Source: SZAS-103 sp036496805 (GTDB lineage: Bacteria; Pseudomonadota; Gammaproteobacteria; Xanthomonadales; Xanthomonadaceae). Taken from it: DNA of 64,000 nucleotides. Every line of letters starts with the position of its first letter. Within the stretch, counting starts at the first letter, position 1. The stretch spans positions 1-64,000 of the forward strand of contig DASXKN010000015.1 in assembly GCA_036496805.1 (NCBI GenBank). Direction: 5' to 3'. A model generated the notes under the pieces. It worked only from the letters and a program-made list of their open reading frames with translations. It ran no database searches and had not been told where the DNA came from. Positions 54,806-63,354 of the stretch are shown piece after piece. The position numbers were made by a program, and so were the translations under genes.

Positions 54806-56263
54806 ATGACTACCCACACGCCACGCACCCTGTTCGACAAACTCTGGGATGCCCACGTCGTCATCCCCGAAACCGACGCCGCGCCCGCGACGCTCTACAT
54901 CGACCTGCACCTGATCCACGAGGTCACCTCGCCACAGGCCTTCGCCGAACTCGACGCACGCGGCTTGCGCGTACGTCGGCCGGAACTCACGAAAGGTACG
55001 CTCGACCACTCGACGCCCACGCTGCCCGCAGACGCGAGCGGCGAACTGCCGTATGCGAGCGACGCTGCGCGCGCACAGGTCGAGACCCTGCGCGCGAATG
55101 CCGCGCATCACGGCGTCGAGCTGTTCGATTTCGACAGCGCGCATCGCGGCATCGTCCACGTGATCGCGCCCGAACTCGGCCTGACCCAGCCTGGAATGAC
55201 CATCGTCTGCGGCGACAGCCACACCGCCACCCATGGCGCGTTCGGCGCGCTCGCGTTCGGCATCGGCACCAGCGAGGTCGGCCACGTGCTGGCGACGCAA
55301 TGCCTGCTGCAGCGCAAGCCGAAGACGCTGGCGATCACCATCGACGGCGCGCTCGGCCCGGGTGTCGGCGCGAAAGACCTGATCCTGCACGTGATCGGCG
55401 TGATCGGCGTCAACGGTGGCACCGGCCACGTGATCGAGTACCGCGGGTCGACCATCCGCGCGCTGGCGATGGACGAGCGCATGACGGTGTGCAACATGTC
55501 GATCGAGGCCGGCGCGCGCGCCGGCCTGGTCGCTCCGGACGGAGTCACCTTCGAATACCTCGCGCTGACCGCGCGGGCACCGCATGGCGACGACTTCGCG
55601 CGTGCAGTCGCACGCTGGAGCGCATTGCGCAGCGACGACGGCGCGCGCTTCGACCGCGAAGTCCGCATCGACGCCAGCGACATCCAGCCGTCGATCACCT
55701 GGGGCACGCATCCGGGTCAGGTCGCCGCGATCGCGGCAAGGCTGCCGGCGGCGAGCGATGCCGACGCGGCGAAAGCGCTCACCTACATGGGCTTCGAAGG
55801 CGGCACGACGCTGGCCGGGCAACCGGTCGATGTCGTCTTCATCGGCAGCTGCACCAACGCGCGCCTGAGCGACCTGCGCAAGGTCGCGCTGGTGCTGGAA
55901 GGTCGCAGGGTGCATCCGCGCGTTCGCATGCTGGTGGTGCCGGGATCTGCGCAGGTCAAGCGCGACGCCGAAGCCGAGGGAATCGACGTCATCGTGCGCG
56001 CGGCGGGAGCGCAGTGGCGCGAACCGGGCTGCTCGATGTGCATCGCGATGAACGGCGATCTGGTCGGCCCGGGCCAGCTCGCGGTCTCGACATCGAACCG
56101 CAATTTCGAAGGACGCCAGGGCAAGGGCGCACGCACCGTGCTCGCCTCGCCGCTGACGGCCGCGGTGTGCGCGGTCGCCGGCGAGATCGCCGATCCGCGC
56201 GGATTCATCGATATGTCCCTCGCCTCGCGTTCCTCATCCCGGTTCGTGCCGGAGATCGCCTGA
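54806..56263 (+). CDS. leuC: 3-isopropylmalate dehydratase, large subunit
   Basis: 485 aa aconitase-family protein isomerising 2- to 3-isopropylmalate together with LeuD. TLFDKLWDAHVV starts the protein; CGDSHTATHGAFGALAFGIGTSEVGHVLATQ holds an active-site motif. The [4Fe-4S] cysteines are in GSCTNARLSDLRKVA and PGCSMCIAMN. Slightly longer than the E. coli protein (466 aa). The ATG lies 136 bp after leuA, beyond the palindromic repeat. Confidence 0.97.
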   Translation: MTTHTPRTLFDKLWDAHVVIPETDAAPATLYIDLHLIHEVTSPQAFAELDARGLRVRRPELTKGTLDHSTPTLPADASGELPYASDAARAQVETLRANAAHHGVELFDFDSAHRGIVHVIAPELGLTQPGMTIVCGDSHTATHGAFGALAFGIGTSEVGHVLATQCLLQRKPKTLAITIDGALGPGVGAKDLILHVIGVIGVNGGTGHVIEYRGSTIRALAMDERMTVCNMSIEAGARAGLVAPDGVTFEYLALTARAPHGDDFARAVARWSALRSDDGARFDREVRIDASDIQPSITWGTHPGQVAAIAARLPAASDADAAKALTYMGFEGGTTLAGQPVDVVFIGSCTNARLSDLRKVALVLEGRRVHPRVRMLVVPGSAQVKRDAEAEGIDVIVRAAGAQWREPGCSMCIAMNGDLVGPGQLAVSTSNRNFEGRQGKGARTVLASPLTAAVCAVAGEIADPRGFIDMSLASRSSSRFVPEIA

Positions 56264-56289
56264 TGTTCACGACAATTGTCTTCGCTCCT

Positions 56290-56323
56290 GCTCGTCATTC
56301 CCGCGCAGGCGGGAATGACGAGC
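56290..56323. repeat. 15-bp palindrome between leuC and leuD
   Basis: GCTCGTCATTCCCGC (56290-56304) and GCGGGAATGACGAGC (56309-56323) are exact complements around GCAG. The core CGTCATTCCCGC is a common dispersed palindrome in many proteobacterial genomes, from general knowledge. It sits in the 92-bp gap within the leuCD pair. Confidence 0.85.
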
Positions 56324-56355
56324 GAAAGAGAATTCGCTTATTTGGAGACCCTTTG

Positions 56356-56937
56356 ATGCCAGCCTTCAATGCACTGCACTCGCGCACCGTCGTGCTGCGC
56401 GAGCGCAACATCGACACCGACCAGATCATTCCCGCGCGCTTCCTCACCACGACCGAGCGCGGGGGGCTGGGCAAGTTCGCGTTCAACGACTGGCGTTCGC
56501 TCCCTGACGGCAGGCCGAATCCCGAATTCCCTTTCAATCGCGCGGAAAACGCGGGCGCGCAGATCCTCGTTGCCGGCCGCAACTTCGGTTGCGGTTCCTC
56601 GCGCGAACACGCGCCCTGGGCCCTGCTCGACCTCGGCCTGCGCGCGGTGGTCAGCGCGCAGATCGCCGACATCTTTCGCAGCAATGCGCTCAAGAACGGG
56701 CTGCTGCCGGTCGTGCTCGAGGAAGACGTCGTCGACGAGTTGCTCGCGCACCCCGGCATCGCACTGCACATCGACATCGCCGCGCGTCGCGTGGCGTTGC
56801 CCGACGGCCGCACGTTTGCCTTCCCGCTCGATGCCTTCGCGCAGACCTGCCTGCTCGAAGGCGTCGACGAACTCGGTTACCTGCTCAAGCAGGACCACGC
56901 CATCTCACGCCACGAGGAATTGCGCCATGCACGCTGA
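56356..56937 (+). CDS. leuD: 3-isopropylmalate dehydratase, small subunit
   Basis: 193 aa swivel-domain partner of LeuC. RTVVLRERNIDTDQIIPARFL near the N-terminus and AGRNFGCGSSREHAPWAL are family signatures. GGAGACC precedes the ATG at 56356; the upstream open frame only runs through the palindrome and the leuC end. Its last 11 nt overlap the start of leuB. Confidence 0.97.
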   Translation: MPAFNALHSRTVVLRERNIDTDQIIPARFLTTTERGGLGKFAFNDWRSLPDGRPNPEFPFNRAENAGAQILVAGRNFGCGSSREHAPWALLDLGLRAVVSAQIADIFRSNALKNGLLPVVLEEDVVDELLAHPGIALHIDIAARRVALPDGRTFAFPLDAFAQTCLLEGVDELGYLLKQDHAISRHEELRHAR

Positions 56938-58015
56938 AATCGTCGTCCTGCCCGGTGACGGCATTGGGCCTGAAGTCACGGCCGCTGCCGTGGAGGTCCT
57001 GCGCGCGGTCGGTCGTCGCTACGGCCACAGCTTCGCCTTGCATCACCACCTGATCGGTGGCGCAGCGATCGACGCCGTCGGCGAGGCATTGCCCGCCGCC
57101 ACGCTCGCAGCATGCCGCGATGCCGATGCCGTGTTGCTCGGCGCGGTCGGCGGTCCGAAATGGTCCGCGCCCGACGCCACCGTGCGCCCCGAACAGGGCC
57201 TGCTGGCGCTGCGCAAGGCGCTCGGCCTGTACGCGAACCTGCGCCCGGTGAAACCACACCCGGCCGCGCTCGGCGCTTCACCGATCAAGCCGCACCTGCT
57301 CGCCGGCGTCGACCTGATGGTGGTGCGCGAACTTACCGGCGGCATGTATTTCGGCCTGAAGATGCGCCACGACGGCTACGCCAGCGACCTGTGCGAATAC
57401 AGCGTCTTCGAGATCGAACGCGTCGTGCGACGTGCCTGCACGCTGGCGCGCGGACGCCGCGGCCACGTCACCTCGGTCGACAAGGCCAACGTGCTCGAAA
57501 CGTCACGGCTTTGGCGCGAGGTCGCCACCCGCGTCGCACGCGAGGAATTCCCCGATGTCACCCTCGAACACCAGTTGGTCGATTCGATGGCGATGCACCT
57601 GATCGCCCGTCCGCGCGAGTTCGACGTGATCGTCACCGAGAACATGTTCGGCGACATCCTCACCGACGAGGCCTCGATGCTGGCCGGCTCGATGGGTCTG
57701 CTGCCGTCGGCCTCGCTCGGCGAAGGTCGCGTCGGACTCTACGAGCCCATCCACGGCTCGGCGCCCGACATCGCCGGCCACGGCATCGCCAATCCGTACG
57801 CGGCGATCCTTAGCGTCGCGATGCTGCTGCGGCATTCGCTGGGGCTCGACGACGAAGCCCGTTGCGTCGAACGCGCGATCGACATGGCGCTCGATGCGGG
57901 CGCTTTCACCGCCGATCTCGCCGGGGGCAAGAGCGCATTGAGCACGCGCGCGGCCACCGAAGCGGTGCTAGAGCAATTGCAGGTGGAATGCCATGCGATC
58001 GAGCTGCGGGATTGA
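56927..58015 (+). CDS. leuB: 3-isopropylmalate dehydrogenase
   Basis: 362 aa, NAD-dependent oxidative decarboxylase completing the leucine-specific steps. VVLPGDGIGPEVTAAAVEVL begins the fold, LLGAVGGPKW and RELTGGMYFGLK follow, and the substrate/metal motif NMFGDILTDEASMLAGSMGLLPSASLGEG is near 235-263. The ATG lies 11 nt before the leuD stop. It is the last gene of the 17.5-kb thr-ilv-leu block and converges on the RND permease gene. Confidence 0.97.
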   Translation: MHAEIVVLPGDGIGPEVTAAAVEVLRAVGRRYGHSFALHHHLIGGAAIDAVGEALPAATLAACRDADAVLLGAVGGPKWSAPDATVRPEQGLLALRKALGLYANLRPVKPHPAALGASPIKPHLLAGVDLMVVRELTGGMYFGLKMRHDGYASDLCEYSVFEIERVVRRACTLARGRRGHVTSVDKANVLETSRLWREVATRVAREEFPDVTLEHQLVDSMAMHLIARPREFDVIVTENMFGDILTDEASMLAGSMGLLPSASLGEGRVGLYEPIHGSAPDIAGHGIANPYAAILSVAMLLRHSLGLDDEARCVERAIDMALDAGAFTADLAGGKSALSTRAATEAVLEQLQVECHAIELRD

Positions 58016-58096
58016 TGCCAGCGGAGTCACCGGCTCCCGATCGGCGCGCCATCGCACCCGGATTGACGAACATGCCGGGAGCCGCAGCAGCGGGCT

Positions 58097-61000
58097 TTAC
58101 GCCGCCGGCTTCACCCGGAACCACGCCGCATACAGCGCCGGCAGGAACAGCAGCGTCAGCGCGGTGGCCACGATCAGGCCGCCCATGATCGCCACCGCCA
58201 TCGGGCCGAAGAACACGCTGCGCGACAAGGGGATCATCGCCAGCACCGCGGCGAGCGCGGTCAGCACGATCGGGCGGAAGCGGCGCACGGTGGCGTCGAT
58301 GATCGCGTTCCACGGCTCGTGGCCGGCGCGGATGTCCTGTTCGATCTGGTCGACCAGGATCACCGAGTTGCGCATGATCATGCCGAACAGCGCGATCGTG
58401 CCGAGCATCGCCACGAAACCGAAAGGCACCCGCAGCACCAGCAGGAACAGGCTCACGCCGATCAGGCCCAGAGGCGCGGTCAGCCACACCATCGCCACCC
58501 GCGAGAAGCTGCGCAACTGCAGCATCAAAAGGGTGGTGACGACGAACACGAACAGCGGCATGCCGGCGTTGACCGAATCCTGGCCTTTCGCGGAGTCCTC
58601 GACGGTGCCGCCGGTTTCGAGCAGGTAGCCCGCCGGCAGGTGCGCGCGGATCGTCGCCAGGTCCTTGTGGCTCTTCGGGTCGCGGTAGTTCTCGATGGCG
58701 GCGGTCACCGATGGCGGCGTCACCGCGCTGTTGTAGATGTCCGCGCGCACGGTCACGGTCGGCAGGCGGTCGCGGCGCCAGATGATGCCTTCCTCGAAAC
58801 CGTATTCGAGGGTGGCGATCTGCGACAGCGGCACGTTCGCGCCGCTGGTCGAGGGCACGCTCAGGCTGCCGAGCAACGAAAGCCGTTCGCGCTCGTCCTG
58901 CGGACCGCGCAGCAGGATCTCGATCAGTTCCTTGTTCTCGCGGTAATACGAGATGTGCGAGCCCGACAGCGAGCCGCGCAGGAAATCCGCCAGGTTCGAC
59001 GAACTCACGCCGAGCGCGCGAGCGCGATCCTGGTCGACCGCCAGGCGCACGACCTTGCTCGGTTCCTGCCAGTCGAGGTTGACGTTGGCGACGTTCGGGT
59101 TCGCGCGGACGACATCCTCGACCTGCTTCGCGATCGCGCGCACGACGTCGATGTGCTCGCCCGACACCCGGAACTGGATCGGGTAGCCGACCGGCGGGCC
59201 GTTCTCGAGCCGGGTGACGCGCGCATTGACGTCGCTGAACTTCGTGGCGAAGGTCTTGATCAGCCAGCCGCGGATTTCCTCGCGCGAGGCGATGTCGTCG
59301 GTGAGCAGTACGAACTGCGCGAAGCTCGTCGCCGGCAGTTGCTGGTCGAGCGGCAGGTAGAAGCGCGGCGAGCCGGTGCCGACGTAGACGACGTAGTTCT
59401 TCAGCCCCTTGTGGCCCTTGAGCAGGGCCTCGAGCTTGTCGACCTCCACCTGGGTCGCCTTCAGCGAAGAGCCTTCGGCGAGCTTGAGGTCGACCATCAG
59501 CTCCAGCCGCGTCGAATCGGGGAAGAACTGCTGCGGCACGAAGCGGAACAGGCCGATCGACACGACGAAGACGGCCACGGTGATCGCGATCACCGTCTTG
59601 CGATGGCCCACGCACCAGCCGACCACGGCGCGGAAGCGCTGGTAGAACTTCGTCTGGTACGGATCGTGGGCGTGCACGGCCTCGACGGTGGTTCCCTGCG
59701 GCCGGTGCGAGAGGTCCTTTAGCAGCAGGCTGCCGATATAGGGGATGAACACCACCGCCGCGATCCACGACAGGATCAGCGCGATCGTCACCACTTCGAA
59801 GATCGAGCGCGTGTACTCGCCGGTGCTCGAAGCCGCGGTCGCGATCGGCAGGAAGCCGGCCGCGGTCACCAGGGTCCCGGTGAGCATCGGGAAGGCGGTG
59901 CTGTCCCAGGCGAAGGCGGCCGCGCGCAGCTTGTCGAAGCCCTGTTCGAGCTTCACCGCCATCATCTCCACCGCGATGATCGCGTCGTCCACCAGGAGGC
60001 CGAGCGCGAGCACCAGCGCGCCCAGCGAGATCTTGTGCAGGCCGATGCCGAAGAAGTACATCGCCGCGAAGGTCATCGCCAGCACCAGCGGGATGGTCAG
60101 CGCGACCACGGCGCCGGTACGCAGTCCGAGCGAGAAGAAGCTCACCAGCAGCACGATCGCGACCGCGGCGGTGAGCACGTCCATGAATTCGGCGACCGAG
60201 GCGCGCACCGCCGCCGGCTGGTCGGAGACCTTGTTCAGCGTCATCCCGACCGGCAGCTCCTGCTGCATGCGCGCGAAGGTCGTCTCCAGATTGCGGCCGA
60301 GCTTGAGGATGTCGCCGCCGGGCTTCATCGCCACTTCGATGCCGAGCGCGTCCTTGCCCATGAAGCGCATGCGCGGCGCTGCCGGGTCGGAGAAGCCGCG
60401 GTGCACGCTGGCGACATCGCCGATGCGGAAGTCGCGGTCGCCGACGCGGATCGGAAAGTTGCGGATCGCGTCCACCGAATCGAAGCGCCCGGTGACGCGC
60501 AGGCGCACGCGGTCGGAGCCGGTCTCGAAAAAGCCCGCGTCGGACACCGCGTTCTGTTCCTCCAGCGCCTGCTGCACCGCCTGCAGCGGCACGCCGAGGC
60601 TGGCCAGCTTGGTGTTCGACAGCTCGATCCAGATCTTCTCGTCCTGGCCGCCGACCAGGTCGACCTTGGCCACGTCGGGCACGCGCTGCAGTTCGAGCTC
60701 GATGCGGTCGGCGTAACGCTTGAGCGTGGCGTAGTCGAAGCCGTCGCCGGTGAGCGCGTAGATGTTGCCGTAGGTGTCGCCGAATTCGTCGTTGAAGTAC
60801 GGTCCCTGCACGCCCTGCGGCAGGGTGTCCTTGATGTCGCCGACCTTCTTGCGGATCTGGTAGAACAGCTCCGGCATGTGGGTCGAAGCGAGGCTGTCGC
60901 GCGCCTGGTAGATCACTTGCGACTCGCCCGGCCGCGAATAGCTGACGATCTTGTCGTAGTCGCCCGTCGTCATCAGCTCCTTCTCGATGCGGTCGGTGAC

Positions 61001-61198
61001 CTGCAGCGAGACTTCCTCGGCGGTCGCGCCGGGCCAGTAGGTCTTGACGACCATCGCCTTGAAGGTGAACGGCGGATCCTCGGACTGGCCGAGCTGGCGG
61101 TACGAGACGATGCCAGCGACCGCGAGCACCAGCATCGCGTAGAGCACCAGGGCGCGGTTGCGCAGCGCCCACGCGGAGAGGTTGAAGCGGCTGCCCAC
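58097..61198 (-). CDS. RND efflux transporter permease subunit
   Basis: 1033 aa inner-membrane proton antiporter of the HAE/AcrB type. The first membrane segment is LVLYAMLVLAVAGIVSY, followed by the periplasmic porter region (ATAEEVSLQVTDRIEKEL). The central GLLVDDAIIAVEMM holds the transmembrane aspartates, and a second set of helices closes the C-terminus (PLGLIGVSLFLLVLRV, MIMRNSVILVDQI). It probably exports drugs or toxic organics with the adaptor encoded upstream. The start is a GTG at 61198, 3 nt after the adaptor stop. No outer-membrane factor gene is in the window. Confidence 0.96.
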   Translation of the reverse strand: MGSRFNLSAWALRNRALVLYAMLVLAVAGIVSYRQLGQSEDPPFTFKAMVVKTYWPGATAEEVSLQVTDRIEKELMTTGDYDKIVSYSRPGESQVIYQARDSLASTHMPELFYQIRKKVGDIKDTLPQGVQGPYFNDEFGDTYGNIYALTGDGFDYATLKRYADRIELELQRVPDVAKVDLVGGQDEKIWIELSNTKLASLGVPLQAVQQALEEQNAVSDAGFFETGSDRVRLRVTGRFDSVDAIRNFPIRVGDRDFRIGDVASVHRGFSDPAAPRMRFMGKDALGIEVAMKPGGDILKLGRNLETTFARMQQELPVGMTLNKVSDQPAAVRASVAEFMDVLTAAVAIVLLVSFFSLGLRTGAVVALTIPLVLAMTFAAMYFFGIGLHKISLGALVLALGLLVDDAIIAVEMMAVKLEQGFDKLRAAAFAWDSTAFPMLTGTLVTAAGFLPIATAASSTGEYTRSIFEVVTIALILSWIAAVVFIPYIGSLLLKDLSHRPQGTTVEAVHAHDPYQTKFYQRFRAVVGWCVGHRKTVIAITVAVFVVSIGLFRFVPQQFFPDSTRLELMVDLKLAEGSSLKATQVEVDKLEALLKGHKGLKNYVVYVGTGSPRFYLPLDQQLPATSFAQFVLLTDDIASREEIRGWLIKTFATKFSDVNARVTRLENGPPVGYPIQFRVSGEHIDVVRAIAKQVEDVVRANPNVANVNLDWQEPSKVVRLAVDQDRARALGVSSSNLADFLRGSLSGSHISYYRENKELIEILLRGPQDERERLSLLGSLSVPSTSGANVPLSQIATLEYGFEEGIIWRRDRLPTVTVRADIYNSAVTPPSVTAAIENYRDPKSHKDLATIRAHLPAGYLLETGGTVEDSAKGQDSVNAGMPLFVFVVTTLLMLQLRSFSRVAMVWLTAPLGLIGVSLFLLVLRVPFGFVAMLGTIALFGMIMRNSVILVDQIEQDIRAGHEPWNAIIDATVRRFRPIVLTALAAVLAMIPLSRSVFFGPMAVAIMGGLIVATALTLLFLPALYAAWFRVKPAA

Positions 61199-61201
61199 GG
61201 C

Positions 61202-62356
61202 TCAGCGCCCGGCGGTGGAGGAAGCGGACACGGCGAAGTCGATCGCACGATTCTCGTGATCGACCGGCTCGACCTTCTGCCCTTCGCGAACCAGGTGCAC
61301 GCCGGCGGCGAGCACCCAGTCGCCGCCGCGGATGCCCGACAGCACCGGCACGCGCTCTTCGCCATAGGGACCGAGCTTCACCGGCTGCAGGTGCAGCGTT
61401 CCGACCGAAGCGCCGTCGGGCGCGGCCTGCGCCTCGGGCGTCACCACCCACAGCGCCGGCGCGCCGTCTTTCGCGAACACCGCGGCGAGCGGCACGCTCA
61501 GGCCTTCGCCCTGGGCCAGGGACGCATACACGCGCGCACTCTGCCCGAGTTCGACCTTCGTCCCCGGCGGCAGCTCCACGCGCGCGGCGTAGGTGCGCGC
61601 CTGCGCGTCGGCGACCGGCGACATCTCGCGGATGCGGCCTGGGATCATCGTGCCTTGCTGCGTCCACAGTTCCACCAGCACCGGCGTGCCGACCTTGAAA
61701 GTATCCACGCGCTGCTCGGGGATGCTGATCTGAACCTCGCGGTCACCGTCGCCGGCGAGGGTGAAGATCGCCTGCCCGGCGGCGACGACCTGCCCCGCTT
61801 CGGCCAGGCGCTGCGCGATCACGCCATCGGAAGGCGCGCGCAGGTCGGCGTAGCCGGTCTGGTTGCGCGCCACATCGAGCTGCGCTTGCGCCTGCTGCAC
61901 GCGCGCGGCGGCCGACTTGAAGGTGTTCTCGACGGTGTCGAGCTGGGAATGGCTGACCGCCTGCCGCTGCGCGAGGGCGCGGTAGCGGTCGCGCTCGGCC
62001 TGCGCGAGCTGCAGGTCGGCCTGCGCGGTGGTGAGCTGCGCGCGCGCTGCGTCGGCCTGCAGGGCGACGTCCTTCGGATCGATCTGGGCCAGCACCTGGC
62101 CCTTGCTCACGCGCGCGCCCATATCGACCAGCCTGCGCACGAGGTGGCCGCCGATCTGGAACGACAACGGCGATTCCTGGCGCGCGCGCACGTCGCCGGC
62201 GAACGCCTGCGCGCCCTGGTCGAGCGGACCCGGATGCACCACCAGCGCGGGCCGCGGCGGATCGACCGCCGCCGGGCCGCCGCTGCAGGCGGTCAACGAC
62301 ACGGCGATCGCGAAGCCGGCCAGGACGGCCGCAGCCGGACGAATGAGTGGATGCAT
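61202..62356 (-). CDS. RND efflux periplasmic adaptor subunit
   Basis: 384 aa membrane-fusion protein. Residues 1-24 carry a lipoprotein-type signal ending VSLTACSGG, so Cys24 may be lipidated. The biotinyl-lipoyl halves (SFQIGGHLVRRLVDMGARVSKGQVLAQID; YADLRAPSDGVIAQRLAEAGQVV) flank an alpha-helical hairpin of about 70 residues rich in Ala, Gln and Glu. It would link the permease to an outer-membrane channel. It diverges from the TetR gene, and the presumed shared operator is at 62393-62418. Confidence 0.95.
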   Translation of the reverse strand: MHPLIRPAAAVLAGFAIAVSLTACSGGPAAVDPPRPALVVHPGPLDQGAQAFAGDVRARQESPLSFQIGGHLVRRLVDMGARVSKGQVLAQIDPKDVALQADAARAQLTTAQADLQLAQAERDRYRALAQRQAVSHSQLDTVENTFKSAAARVQQAQAQLDVARNQTGYADLRAPSDGVIAQRLAEAGQVVAAGQAIFTLAGDGDREVQISIPEQRVDTFKVGTPVLVELWTQQGTMIPGRIREMSPVADAQARTYAARVELPPGTKVELGQSARVYASLAQGEGLSVPLAAVFAKDGAPALWVVTPEAQAAPDGASVGTLHLQPVKLGPYGEERVPVLSGIRGGDWVLAAGVHLVREGQKVEPVDHENRAIDFAVSASSTAGR

Positions 62357-62392
62357 GGACGATTCCCCCGATTGCTGCCCGCAGTGGGACGA

Positions 62393-62418
62393 ATTGCTAT
62401 ACTGTGGGGTATAATAAT
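62393..62418. promoter_or_regulatory. palindromic operator and promoter region between the RND and TetR genes
   Basis: ATTGCTATAC (62393-62402) and GTATAATAAT (62409-62418) are inverted copies matching at 8 of 10 positions around TGTGGG. The right half contains a perfect plus-strand -10 box TATAAT (62410-62415). The site lies 37 bp from the adaptor ATG and 34 bp from the TetR ATG. Position, symmetry and AT-richness in otherwise GC-rich DNA suggest binding by the adjacent TetR repressor to control both genes. Confidence 0.7.
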
Positions 62419-62451
62419 GATTCAGAACCCACCAGTCCAGTATTTCATTCG

Positions 62452-63117
62452 ATGTCGTCCATCCGCCATTCCGTCGCAGCGCCCAAGCCCGGTCCTGGCC
62501 GCCCCAAGGATCCGGAAAAGCGCCAGGCCGTGCTCGACGCCGCCAAGCGCCTGTTCCTCGTGCACGGCTTCGATGGCGTCAGCATGGAGGCGATCGCGGC
62601 CGAGGCCGGCGTGTCCAAGCTCACCGTCTACAGCCACTACGGCGACAAGGAAGCCTTGTTCGGCGCGACCATCCACGCCAAATGCGAGGAGATGCTGCCG
62701 GCGACGCTGTTCCTCGCCACGCCGAAGGGACCGATCCGGCGCCAGCTGACCACGATCGCACGAGCGTTCTTCGCCCTGGTGACCAGCCCGGAAGCGATCG
62801 GCATGCACCGCCTGATGAGCGCGCAGCCGGCGAACGACAGCCGCCTGCCGCAGATGTTCTGGGAAGCCGGCCCGCAGCGCGTGCAGGACGGCTTCGCCGA
62901 GTTCCTGCGCGCGAAGATCGCCGCAGGCCAGCTCGACATTCCCGACGTGCGGCGCGCGGCATCGCAGTTCTTCTGCCTGCTCAAGGGCGAACTGCATGCG
63001 CGCCTGTCCTGCGGCTGCGCGGTGGAATTCGGCGAGCGCGAGGTGGACGAGCACATCCGCGCCACCGTGGACCTGTTCGTGCGCGCGTACGCACCACGCG
63101 AGGACGCGCGCACATGA
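62452..63117 (+). CDS. TetR family transcriptional regulator
   Basis: 221 aa. The N-terminal DNA-binding domain runs about 22-68: AVLDAAKRLFLVHGFDGVSMEAIAAEAGVSKLTVYSHYGDKEALF is the TetR helix-turn-helix pattern. The C-terminal ligand/dimer domain (about 75-221) includes TIARAFFALVTSPEAIGMHRLM, as in the TetR_C AcrR-like group. Divergent from the RND pair, it is probably their local repressor. The ATG at 62452 fits; the frame from 62347 is an upstream extension through the operator. Confidence 0.95.
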   Translation: MSSIRHSVAAPKPGPGRPKDPEKRQAVLDAAKRLFLVHGFDGVSMEAIAAEAGVSKLTVYSHYGDKEALFGATIHAKCEEMLPATLFLATPKGPIRRQLTTIARAFFALVTSPEAIGMHRLMSAQPANDSRLPQMFWEAGPQRVQDGFAEFLRAKIAAGQLDIPDVRRAASQFFCLLKGELHARLSCGCAVEFGEREVDEHIRATVDLFVRAYAPREDART

Positions 63118-63354
63118 CATGCATGACAGCCGTCACTGCACAGCGCGCGGCGGTCGCCCGCACACTGTCCGCGGACGTCCGCAATACCGCATCCGGACAA
63201 GCTCGCAGCCGGCACCATGACGAACGGCCCGGTGACGTCGGTCCCGATTACTTCCGGCACTACGCCGGCACGCGTCTTGCAGGCGATGCTGAACTACCGC
63301 GGGCATCGTCCTGATTTAGAATTCGCCACCCAATTACACCCGCAGAGCGACGCC

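Noticed and set aside
56264..56355. Open frame linking leuC and leuD through the palindrome
   Set aside because: No ribosome site or family similarity; leuD has its own GGAGACC and ATG at 56356.
57906..61667. A 1253-codon open frame on the minus strand overlapping the RND genes
   Set aside because: Arg/Ala/Gly-rich frame-shifted shadow of the RND permease and adaptor; the true frames carry clear transporter motifs.
63118..63354. Promoter candidate before the methyltransferase gene (TAGAAT at 63317)
   Set aside because: No -35 box at an acceptable distance; the nearest candidates are 22 and 34 bp away.
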